Below are positions 1-5,658 of a stretch of DNA of 5,798 bases, in pieces. Every line of letters starts with the position of its first letter. The stretch's first letter is position 1. The notes below the pieces were generated by a model. It ran no database searches, had not been told where the DNA came from, and worked only from the letters and a program-made list of their open reading frames with translations. Position numbers and translations under genes: made by a program. This DNA is from Frankiales bacterium (lineage in GTDB: Bacteria > Actinomycetota > Actinomycetes > JAFAQI01), in assembly GCA_019246495.1 (NCBI GenBank), contig JAFAQI010000552.1, positions 1 through 5,798 on the forward strand, written 5' to 3'.

Positions 1-13
1 ACGAGTCACTCAT
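1..13 (-). CDS. First codons of a downstream gene, possibly dnaE (partial)
   Basis: Only 13 bases of this gene lie in the window. ATG at 13-11 opens a frame reading Met-Ser-Asp-Ser, then the first base (T) of a fifth codon at the edge. A purine-rich ribosome binding site, GGAAGAGG at 26-19, ends 5 nt before this ATG; a GTG immediately before it (16-14) is an alternative start. The frame follows the MFS stop codon after about 70 nt on the same strand. From memory, the replicative DNA polymerase III alpha subunit (dnaE) lies downstream of lspA and rluD in several actinobacteria, and its N-terminus is often Met-Ser/Ala-Asp-Ser-Phe, which would fit a codon starting with T. The start is supported by the sequence; the identity is an inference from four residues and gene order. 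Confidence 0.35.
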
Positions 14-84
14 CACTGCCTCTTCCGGCCGGGTGGGTCAGGAGCGTCCGAGCCGGGGGAAGGCGGCCGACGTACCCGTTCTGT
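14..84 (-). other. Short intergenic gap after the MFS gene, with a weak hairpin
   Basis: About 70 nt separate the MFS stop codon (TAG, 87-85) from the next likely start. On the minus strand, bases 72-45 can fold as CGTCGGCCG, an 8-nt loop, then CGGCT, a 2-nt CG bulge and GACG. No T-run follows, so it is not a typical Rho-independent terminator, and transcription may continue into the next gene. The ribosome binding site of that gene (26-19) lies at the far end of the gap. I see no clear promoter here. Confidence 0.3.
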
Positions 85-1725
85 CTAACACCTCGGGCCG
101 ACGCTCGTCGGCGTGTCGTCATCGGTGTGTCGGAGCAGCCAGGCCACACCTCCCGCCCCGCCCAGGAGCACGACGATCGCGACGAGCAGGGCGGTGCGGA
201 GGCTGTCGACGTAGGCCGCCTTGCCGAGCTCGACCGTCTTGTCGATGACCTGCTGCTTGATCGCCGCCAGATAGCGCTCGAGGAACGTCCCGTCGGGCGG
301 CGGGGTCGCCGTCGGCAGCGGGCTTCCGGACCGTACGGCGTCAACCACCACCTTGCGGTAGCTCACCGGGATGCCCGCCTCGACGAGGCGATGCGTGAGG
401 TTCGTGAACAGCAGCCCGTCGACGACCGCACCCAGCACGGCGACACCGACGACACCGCCGACCTCGCGGCCGGCCGTCACCGCAGCGGCGCCCATGCCCG
501 ACCGGCGTGCCGGCACGCGCGCGAGGACGGTGCCGACCATCGGCGCGACGACGAGCCCGAAGCCGAGCCCCATCACGGCAAGCGCGGCGCCGGTGAGCAC
601 GACCGGCACCGGCCGGCGGAGCTCCAGGTCCAGCCAGCCGCAGGCAGCGGCGGCGATGAGCAGCCCCGCGACCAGCGGCGGCGCCGACCCAGCGCGCACG
701 ACCCAGCGGCCGCCGACCAGCCCGGCGCCGACCATCGCCGCGGTCATCGGCGCGAACACGAACGCCGTACCGAGGCCGGAGAGCCCGCCGACGACCTGCA
801 GGTCGAGGCTGACCAGCAGCAGCACCGCGAACAGCGTGAACGTCGAGGCCGCCGCCGCGAGGAGACCGGCCGCAACCCGGCGGTCCCGAAGCAGGGCGAG
901 GTCGATCACCGGCTCGTCCTGCCGCCGCTCCACGCGGACGAACGCGACGAGCGCGAGCACGGCGACCACCCACGCGACGACCACCCGCGGCGCACCGAAG
1001 CCGCGGTCCTGGCCGTCGATCAGCCCGAACGTCGTGGCCGCCAGCGTCACCGCGACGAAGATCTGCCCGCGCAGATCGGCCCGGCCGGCGACAGGGTCGG
1101 CGCTCTCGGGCAGCAGCCGCGCGCCGACGACGGCAGCCGCAGCCGCCAACACAGCCTCGGCGACGAACACCGCTCGCCACCCCCCGACCTCGACAAGCAG
1201 GCCGGCCGCGACCGGCCCGGCGGCGAGGGCGAGGCCGGAGGCGGCCGCCCACCCGCCAAGGACGCGCATCCGGCTGCGCTCGTCGGGATGCAGATGCCGC
1301 AGCAGCGAGAGCGTGCCGGGCTCGGAGCAGGCCGCACCCATGCCCTGGATGACCCGGCCGGCGACGAGCATCCGCCAGTCCACGGCCGCCGCCGCGATCG
1401 CCGCGCCCACCCCGAACACGCTGATGCCGACAACGAGCGCGCGGCGCCGGCCATAGCGATCCCCCACGACGCCACCGGTGAACAGCAGGCCGGCGAAGGC
1501 GACGATGTAGCCCGCGACCACCCACTGCAACGACGTGACGCCGAGGTGGAACGTGTCCCGCACCCGCGGTACGGCGACACCGACGGTCGTGTTGTCGGCC
1601 ATCGACAGCGCAAGGACGGCGTAGGTCGCGATCGTCGCGCCGGAGCGACGCCGCTCGTCTCCGAGCCGGCGCCGGTCGCGGCGGGCAGAGGCTGCCGGAG
1701 TCGGAGCGGCCGGCGGAGGGATCAC
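85..1725 (-). CDS. MFS multidrug-type exporter, DHA2 family, 14 transmembrane helices
   Basis: Protein of 546 residues, normal for the 14-helix drug:H+ antiporter family (EmrB/QacA type), predicted to expel small molecules through the cytoplasmic membrane using the proton gradient. Visible family signatures are an Asp in helix 1 (MADNTTVGVAVP, 42-53), motif A in the loop after helix 2 (GDRYGRRRAL, 88-97), motif B with its Arg (RVIQGMGAA, 124-132) and motif C in helix 5 (AGPVAAGLL, 169-177), the antiporter mark. AGREVGGVVGVAVLG (418-432) is typical of helix 13 in DHA2 members. A long outside loop of about 70 residues (roughly 440-508) precedes the last helix, as is common in the family. The first 30 residues are basic and cytoplasmic. 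The start is GTG at 1725, 3 nt after the stop of the preceding gene, with no strong ribosome binding site, so translation is probably coupled. The substrate cannot be read from the sequence. Confidence 0.93.
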   Translation of the reverse strand: MIPPPAAPTPAASARRDRRRLGDERRRSGATIATYAVLALSMADNTTVGVAVPRVRDTFHLGVTSLQWVVAGYIVAFAGLLFTGGVVGDRYGRRRALVVGISVFGVGAAIAAAAVDWRMLVAGRVIQGMGAACSEPGTLSLLRHLHPDERSRMRVLGGWAAASGLALAAGPVAAGLLVEVGGWRAVFVAEAVLAAAAAVVGARLLPESADPVAGRADLRGQIFVAVTLAATTFGLIDGQDRGFGAPRVVVAWVVAVLALVAFVRVERRQDEPVIDLALLRDRRVAAGLLAAAASTFTLFAVLLLVSLDLQVVGGLSGLGTAFVFAPMTAAMVGAGLVGGRWVVRAGSAPPLVAGLLIAAAACGWLDLELRRPVPVVLTGAALAVMGLGFGLVVAPMVGTVLARVPARRSGMGAAAVTAGREVGGVVGVAVLGAVVDGLLFTNLTHRLVEAGIPVSYRKVVVDAVRSGSPLPTATPPPDGTFLERYLAAIKQQVIDKTVELGKAAYVDSLRTALLVAIVVLLGGAGGVAWLLRHTDDDTPTSVGPRC

Positions 1726-1728
1726 GAC

Positions 1729-2619
1729 TCAGCCCGCGCAGGTGTCGACCGCGGGCACCGTCGTCGTGACCTGCGGCTGCAGCGGGCAGAACGTCAGACC
1801 GCCGAGCGGCACCTCCGGCGGCGCCGGATCGACGACGCGCACCGCCGGCAGCCGGGCGAGCGCCGCGAGCCGGTCGATGCCGGCCTGGACGACGACGGCG
1901 AACACGCACCGGCAGCCAGCGGGATTCGCATAGGCCCGCGCCTCGACGCGCTGCGCGCGCAGCCGCTGGTGATAGACGCGGACCTGCCCGCGCGACGAGT
2001 GGCCGGCACGCAGCGCCTTCAGTGCGATCCGGTAGTTGCGTACACCGGTCCTCGTCAGCAGCGCGATGCCGCGCATCGACGCGGCCAGTCCGTCGAGCGA
2101 GTGCAGCGGCAGCTTGTGCACGCCAGTGGGCAGCGGGGACGGAACGCGCGCGTAGACCTGCGTCACCTGTACGCCGTCGAACACCGTGGCGAGGTCGCCC
2201 GGGTTGGAGTAGCTCCGCAGGTCGACCAGCGCGAACGTCACCCGCCCGCTGCCGATGTCGCCGAAGTGCCGCAGGTCATAGGCCGCGCGGACGAGGTAGG
2301 TCGCGACGGAGGCGCCGCGCGCCGGGCCGATGACGGCCGAGAGCGCCGGCGGTGCGGGTGGCAGCGACGGCTCGACTACCGGCGTGGCAGCGCTGCCCCG
2401 GTCCGCGGTCCGGTCGCCGCCCAGCACGGCGACGAGCAGCGCGGCGACGAGCACCGAGGCGATCGAACCCGCAAGTGCCGGCTCCCGCTCGAACGCCGAC
2501 CGGGTCAGCTGCCGGGTAGGGCCGGGCGGTCGCCGCAGCCGGCCGGTCAACCGCCGGGCCGTGCCGGCCCACCGGGGCAGCCACCGGTCGTCGAGCCGGC
2601 GCAGCCACGGCGCTCTCAC
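1729..2619 (-). CDS. Membrane-anchored protein of unknown function with four cysteines
   Basis: I do not recognise this 296-residue protein. It has a basic N-terminal stretch (about 1-48, rich in Arg and Trp), one hydrophobic helix (about 51-68, core [17 protein letters not shown]), a Pro/Ala linker (about 75-95) and a soluble C-terminal domain (about 95-296). The positive-inside rule predicts a single-pass protein with its C-terminal domain outside. That domain has the only cysteines: C236 and C238 as Cys-Arg-Cys, C278 and C294, three residues from the end, so disulfides or metal binding are possible. A segment around 238-266 alternates strand, helix, strand (CVFAVVVQ, a Leu/Ala helix, then AVRVVDPAP) and loosely recalls ferredoxin-like or I9/S8 propeptide folds; this is weak inference. 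The GTG start at 2619 overlaps the rluD stop as GTGA. The open frame extends to 2802, but that would overlap rluD by nearly 190 nt. The MFS gene starts 3 nt after its stop, suggesting co-expression. Confidence 0.8.
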   Translation of the reverse strand: MRAPWLRRLDDRWLPRWAGTARRLTGRLRRPPGPTRQLTRSAFEREPALAGSIASVLVAALLVAVLGGDRTADRGSAATPVVEPSLPPAPPALSAVIGPARGASVATYLVRAAYDLRHFGDIGSGRVTFALVDLRSYSNPGDLATVFDGVQVTQVYARVPSPLPTGVHKLPLHSLDGLAASMRGIALLTRTGVRNYRIALKALRAGHSSRGQVRVYHQRLRAQRVEARAYANPAGCRCVFAVVVQAGIDRLAALARLPAVRVVDPAPPEVPLGGLTFCPLQPQVTTTVPAVDTCAG

Positions 2620-3563
2620 GACTCGGCCGCCAGGACGTCGAGGGCGTGCTGGAGGTCGGCGGGGAACGGGCTGGTGAACTCGACCCGGCCGCCGTCCGCC
2701 GGATGCTCGAACGCGAGCCGGTAGGCATGCAGCCACTGCCGGGTCAGGCCGAGTCGGCCGGCAAGTGTGGGGTCCGCGCCGTACATCAGGTCGCCGACGC
2801 ACGGGTGACGGATCGCGGCCATGTGCACCCGGATCTGGTGCGTGCGGCCGGTCTCCAGCCGCACGTCCAGCAGCGAGGCGGCGCGGAAGGCCTCGACGGT
2901 CTCGTAGTGGGTGACGCTCGGCTTGCCGCCCGCGACGACGGCCCAGCGGTACTCCTGGCGCGGATGCCGGTCGACGGGCGCGTCGATGGTGCCGCGGCTC
3001 GGATCGGGATGGCCCTGCACGAGAGCGGCATAGGTCTTCTCGACGGTGCGCTCGCGGAACTCATCCTTGAGCGAGGTGTAGGCGCGCTCGCTTTTGGCGA
3101 CCACCATCAGCCCCGTCGTACCGACGTCGATCCGGTGCACCACGCCCTGTCGCTCGGCGGCGCCGGACGTCGCGATGCGGAAGCCCGCCGCGGCCAATCC
3201 CCCGACGACGGTAGGGCCGGTCCAGCCCGGGCTCGGATGGGCGGCGACGCCAACCGGCTTGTCGACGACGACGATGTCGTCATCGTCGTGGACGACGCGC
3301 AGCCCCTCCACCACCTGGGGCGGCTCGGGCGGGGATGCCACGTCCGGCAGGGCCACCTCGAGCCACGCCCCGCCGCTCACCCGGTCTGACCGGCGCGCTG
3401 CCCGCCCGTCCACCGTGACCGCCCCGGTGTCCACCAGGTCGGCCGCCGCCGTGCGGGACAGCCCGAACATCCGGGCCAGTGCGACGTCGAGCCGGGTGCC
3501 GTCCAGCCCATCCGGTACGCCGACTGCGCGGGTCGGCGCGCGTCCCGGGTCGCCGGCGGTCAC
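2616..3563 (-). CDS. rluD: RluD/RluA-family 23S rRNA pseudouridine synthase
   Basis: Cytoplasmic enzyme of 315 residues converting specific uridines in large-subunit rRNA to pseudouridine during ribosome assembly; family members such as RluD act on the helix 69 loop. An S4 RNA-binding domain occupies about 18-72 ([20 protein letters not shown] and following). The catalytic domain starts near 88, with [14 protein letters not shown] (101-114), the signature [16 protein letters not shown] (143-158) carrying the presumed catalytic Asp146, and [19 protein letters not shown] (240-258), which is typical of the RluA class. The signature has Thr-Thr where many bacteria have Thr-Ser. Length is normal. 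The start is GTG at 3563, overlapping the lspA stop as GTGA. The open frame continues to 3809, but that stretch is Arg-rich, lies inside lspA and resembles no RluD N-terminus. No clear ribosome binding site is seen, so coupling to lspA is likely. Exact target uridines are inferred from the family. Confidence 0.96.
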   Translation of the reverse strand: MTAGDPGRAPTRAVGVPDGLDGTRLDVALARMFGLSRTAAADLVDTGAVTVDGRAARRSDRVSGGAWLEVALPDVASPPEPPQVVEGLRVVHDDDDIVVVDKPVGVAAHPSPGWTGPTVVGGLAAAGFRIATSGAAERQGVVHRIDVGTTGLMVVAKSERAYTSLKDEFRERTVEKTYAALVQGHPDPSRGTIDAPVDRHPRQEYRWAVVAGGKPSVTHYETVEAFRAASLLDVRLETGRTHQIRVHMAAIRHPCVGDLMYGADPTLAGRLGLTRQWLHAYRLAFEHPADGGRVEFTSPFPADLQHALDVLAAES

Positions 3564-4117
3564 GGCGCCGCTTCGCCGGCCTCGCCGCCGGAGCGCTCCA
3601 ACCGATCGAGCGGGACGCCGCGGGCGGCGAGCAGCAGCGCGAGCGCGCCACCGACGACGATGGCCGAGTCGGCCAGGTTGAATACCGGCCAGTGCGGGAT
3701 CTGCACCCAGTCGACGACTCGCCCGCGCATCGGAGCGGGCGAGCGGAACAGCCGGTCGCTGAGGTTGCCGAGCGCACCGCCGAGCAGCAGGCCGAGCGAC
3801 AGCGCCCACGGCGTGCTGACGAGCCGTCTCGCCTCGCGGATGATGACGACCACGACCACGAGCGCGACGCCGGTGAAGAGCAGGGTCGCGCCGGTCCCGA
3901 TGCTGAACGCCGCCCCACTGTTGCGGGTGTAGACGATCCGCAGCAGGTTGCCGACGACGTGCACCGGCCGGTGCTCCTGCACCGTCGCCACGACGATCAG
4001 CTTGCTGACGACGTCGAGGACGAGGACGACAGCCGCCGTCACCAAGAGAAGCGTGGTGCGTCGGGAGCCCGTCGGGGCGGCGCTCGCGGCTACCGCCGCT
4101 CCTCGCGTTGCTTGCAT
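3560..4117 (-). CDS. lspA: Lipoprotein signal peptidase (signal peptidase II)
   Basis: Integral membrane aspartic protease that removes the signal peptide of prolipoproteins before the lipid-modified cysteine, after Lgt has added diacylglycerol. From ATG 4117 it has 185 residues and four expected membrane helices (about 22-42, 75-95, 103-120 and 148-166). Conserved marks are Asp35 and Lys39 in helix 1 (LDVVSK), Asn66 in RNSGAAF (65-71), the catalytic Asp121 in GNLSDR (117-122) and the second catalytic Asp150 in FNLADSAI (146-153). The C-terminal tail (169-185) is polar. The start is uncertain: ATG 4117 is chosen, and an in-frame GTG at 4126 adds three residues. Neither has a good ribosome binding site, and both lie within the last codons of the zinc-finger gene, giving a 28- or 37-nt overlap, so translation is probably coupled. 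A later GTG would cut into helix 1 and is unlikely. It ends in a GTGA overlap with rluD. Confidence 0.95.
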   Translation of the reverse strand: MQATRGAAVAASAAPTGSRRTTLLLVTAAVVLVLDVVSKLIVVATVQEHRPVHVVGNLLRIVYTRNSGAAFSIGTGATLLFTGVALVVVVVIIREARRLVSTPWALSLGLLLGGALGNLSDRLFRSPAPMRGRVVDWVQIPHWPVFNLADSAIVVGGALALLLAARGVPLDRLERSGGEAGEAAP

Positions 4118-5568
4118 GTCACGCACAGGGTTGCACGCGGGAACGCCTGCAGGCGCGCCTTGCCGATCGGGTTGCCGCAGTTCTCGCAGATGCCATAGAT
4201 GTTGTTGTCCAGCCGTTGCAGCGCCCGCTCCACCTGGGCGAGCAGGTCGCGACTGTTGGCCGCGAGCGACATCTCGTGTTCCCGCTCGAAGGTCTTGGTG
4301 CCCGCGTCGGCCTGGTCGTCACCCGAGCCCTCGCCGCTGTCGCGCTGCAACGCGGCCCACGCGGACTCCGCCTCGGTGATCTCGCCCCGGAGCTCGCTCG
4401 CCTGCGTCTCGAGGTCCTTGCGGATGGCGGTGAGCTCGGACTTCGTCCAGGGCCGTTCGCCGGGAAGCACGGTTGCGCCGGGCTTGGCGACCGGGGCGGG
4501 CGGAGCCGTCTTCGCTGCGGCGGTTTTGGCTGCCGGGGCCGTCTTGGCGGCCGGGGCCGGTGTCGGCGCGGGCGCAGCCACGGCCGGCGCGGGCGCGGGC
4601 GCGGCAGCGGCTGTCGCGGGCGCCGCGGTCTCGACCGGGGCGGCCGATGCCGGCGCCGTCTTTGCGGCGGCGGTCTTGGCCAGCGGGGCAGCCTTGGCCG
4701 GCGTTGCGGTCTTGGCGGGCTGGGCTGTCTTGGCCGGTGGCGCGGTCTTGGTCGGCGTCTTGGTGGCGGCCTTCACCGGTGCCTTCGCGGGCGGCGTGGC
4801 CTTTGCCGGTGCCTTGGCGGGCACCTTCGTCGCGGCTTTGACCGCTGTCTTCGGAGCCGACTTGGCCACCGCCTTGGCGGCGGTCTTGGCCTTCGTCGTT
4901 GTCGCTGACGTGCTCGCGGCCTTGCTGGCAGCCTTCTTCAGGGGGGGCTTGGTGGGGGCCTTCGACCCTGCAGCCGGCCGCGACGGGGCGGGGCGGGAGG
5001 CGGCCCGGCCGGCAGATGCCGAGCGGGCCGGTCCAGTTCGACCAGGTGTCTTCTTGCCCGTGGCCTTCTTCGCCGCGGTCTTCTTGGCTCCGGTCCGCCG
5101 TCCGGCCGTGCCCTTTGCCGCAGCCGGGGCCTTCTTGGCCGCCTTCGCCGGGGTCTTCTTCGCTGCGGTCTTCGTCGGTGCCTTGCGCGCGGCCGTCTTG
5201 ACCGGGGCGCGCCCGCTGCGGGCCGGAGCGGCCTTGGTGCCAGCGCTCTTCTTTGCCGCCGTCTTCTTGGCCGCGGCCGCCGCACCGGTCTTCGCTGCCT
5301 TCGTCGCCTTCGCCGCCTTGGTGGCCTTGGTCGCCTTCGTGGCCTTGGCGGCAGGGCGCTTGGCCGCGCTGGCGGACTTCGCCGCGCCCGAACCGGTGGA
5401 CGCGCGCTTCGTGGGGGTCACGGATGTTCCCTTCGCCGGCGGGGCAGGCGGCTGTGGCGCTGAGGCCGCCGGCGGCGCCGCGGAGAGCGGCGGCGGGCCG
5501 GGCTCGGCTGCGCGGCTCCGACGGCCGAACAGGCGGCGGAGCCGCCCTTCACCGCGGTCGTCGGGCAT
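4090..5568 (-). CDS. TraR/DksA-family zinc-finger protein with long Lys/Ala/Pro-rich histone-like N-terminal region
   Basis: Protein of 492 residues. The C-terminal 120 or so are a typical TraR/DksA unit: a predicted coiled coil (about 373-455) followed by a zinc finger with Cys461, 464, 482 and 485 (CENC, then 17 residues, then CVTC; core [16 protein letters not shown]). The family binds in the RNA polymerase secondary channel and alters initiation, often with ppGpp. The coiled-coil tip has D418-Q-A-D421-A-G423, close to the DxxDxA motif of E. coli DksA but with Gly in place of the final Ala. Residues 46-362 are low complexity, with close to 60 lysines and one acidic residue (E313), in repeats such as KKTAAKK and KATKATKAT. 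This resembles histone H1 or the tail of mycobacterial HupB and probably binds DNA. The ATG at 5568 is chosen because GGAGGAGG lies 7 nt upstream; the frame opens earlier, at 5658, inside the promoter. First gene of the probable operon. The fold is secure; the role is inferred. Confidence 0.93.
   Translation of the reverse strand: MPDDRGEGRLRRLFGRRSRAAEPGPPPLSAAPPAASAPQPPAPPAKGTSVTPTKRASTGSGAAKSASAAKRPAAKATKATKATKAAKATKAAKTGAAAAAKKTAAKKSAGTKAAPARSGRAPVKTAARKAPTKTAAKKTPAKAAKKAPAAAKGTAGRRTGAKKTAAKKATGKKTPGRTGPARSASAGRAASRPAPSRPAAGSKAPTKPPLKKAASKAASTSATTTKAKTAAKAVAKSAPKTAVKAATKVPAKAPAKATPPAKAPVKAATKTPTKTAPPAKTAQPAKTATPAKAAPLAKTAAAKTAPASAAPVETAAPATAAAAPAPAPAVAAPAPTPAPAAKTAPAAKTAAAKTAPPAPVAKPGATVLPGERPWTKSELTAIRKDLETQASELRGEITEAESAWAALQRDSGEGSGDDQADAGTKTFEREHEMSLAANSRDLLAQVERALQRLDNNIYGICENCGNPIGKARLQAFPRATLCVTCKQREERR
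4114..4188 (-). other. Four-cysteine zinc-finger coding segment, overlapping the lspA start
   Basis: This segment codes Cys461 to Cys485 of the DksA-like protein (CxxC, 17 residues, CxxC), the expected C4 zinc site. The lspA start codon (ATG, 4117-4115) shares two bases with the codon of the last zinc-ligand cysteine, and the alternative GTG start (4126) lies at the codon of Cys482. The lspA translation start is therefore constrained by zinc-finger coding in another frame. This supports translational coupling of the two genes and conservation of their order. Confidence 0.85.
4483..5433 (-). repeat. Low-complexity Lys/Ala/Pro/Thr repeat region inside the DksA-like gene
   Basis: Codes residues 46-362. 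It is built of degenerate 3- to 6-residue units and changes along its length. Residues 64-173 are densest in lysine (KKTAAKK at 101-107 and 162-168, KTAAKK at 133-138). Residues 174-206 use Arg, Ser and Gly. Residues 207-303 repeat K with T, A, P or V about every four to six residues. Residues 304-341 are almost only Ala, Pro, Thr and Val without lysine. The motif [10 protein letters not shown] occurs at 297-306 and again at 347-356, with different codons. The base sequence is diverged between units, so this is an old or selected repeat rather than a recent exact tandem array. Confidence 0.9.
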
Positions 5569-5575
5569 GACGGCG

Positions 5576-5583
5576 CCTCCTCC
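5576..5583 (-). promoter_or_regulatory. Strong ribosome binding site deciding the start of the DksA-like gene
   Basis: GGAGGAGG on the minus strand lies 7 nt upstream of ATG 5568, closely matching the anti-Shine-Dalgarno end of 16S rRNA at ideal spacing. It is the only strong site of this type before any gene in the operon. It fixes the start at 5568 rather than at the upstream in-frame codon at 5658. Confidence 0.9.
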
Positions 5584-5591
5584 AGGGTGCG

Positions 5592-5609
5592 CGACGACAG
5601 CTGCCGCCG
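5592..5609 (-). promoter_or_regulatory. Small hairpin in the leader of the DksA-like gene
   Basis: On the minus strand the leader reads CGGCGGC, AGCT, GTCGTCG, which can pair as a 7-bp stem (two G-U pairs) with a 4-nt loop. It ends 8 nt before the GGAGGAGG ribosome binding site and lies downstream of the predicted transcription start. It could affect mRNA stability or ribosome access. Chance pairing is common at this GC content, so the functional claim is weak. Confidence 0.3.
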
Positions 5610-5629
5610 GGCCGATCTCGGGTCGGTGC

Positions 5630-5658
5630 AGGATAGGCCGCGCCCGGGACCCGGGCAA
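5630..5658 (-). promoter_or_regulatory. Candidate housekeeping-sigma promoter of the operon
   Basis: On the minus strand TTGCCC (5658-5653) is followed by exactly 17 bp and TATCCT (5635-5630). The -35 matches TTGACA at 4 of 6 positions; the -10 keeps T1, A2 and T6 and resembles -10 elements of actinobacterial principal-sigma promoters. Transcription would start near 5623-5627, leaving a leader of about 55-60 nt before ATG 5568. It is the best promoter candidate in the non-coding region and would serve the whole gene series down to the MFS gene. Evidence is motif and position only. Confidence 0.55.
5642..5656. promoter_or_regulatory. Perfect GC palindrome overlapping the -35 and spacer
   Basis: GCCCGGG, A, CCCGGGC is a perfect 7+1+7 inverted repeat. 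It covers four bases of the proposed -35 hexamer and much of the spacer. The one-base centre disfavours a full RNA hairpin and the sequence lies upstream of the predicted transcript, so a protein-binding site on DNA is the more natural reading. No known operator is recognised, and CCCGGG is frequent in such DNA. Confidence 0.35.

Noticed and set aside
127..2724. Plus-strand open frame of 865 codons
   Set aside because: It runs opposite to the MFS, unknown and rluD genes, is very rich in Arg, Asp, Glu, His and Gln without domain features, and is the usual antisense shadow of GC-rich codons.
2620..2802. N-terminal extension of the unknown membrane protein
   Set aside because: It overlaps the conserved end of rluD and would add about 60 Arg/Pro-rich residues; GTG at 2619 overlaps the rluD stop.
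3564..3809. N-terminal extension of RluD
   Set aside because: It overlaps lspA, is Arg-rich without family resemblance, and the GTGA overlap at 3563 gives a normal-length protein.
4097..4106. GAGGAG near the lspA start as its ribosome binding site
   Set aside because: It lies downstream of both possible starts, and no ATG, GTG or TTG in frame follows at a suitable distance.
4108..4908. Plus-strand Gly/Arg-rich frame
   Set aside because: Composition follows from reading the repeat region in another frame; no motif or start signal.
5569..5658. N-terminal extension of the DksA-like protein to 5658
   Set aside because: It would begin inside the predicted promoter, lacks a ribosome binding site, and the ATG at 5568 has GGAGGAGG at 7 nt.
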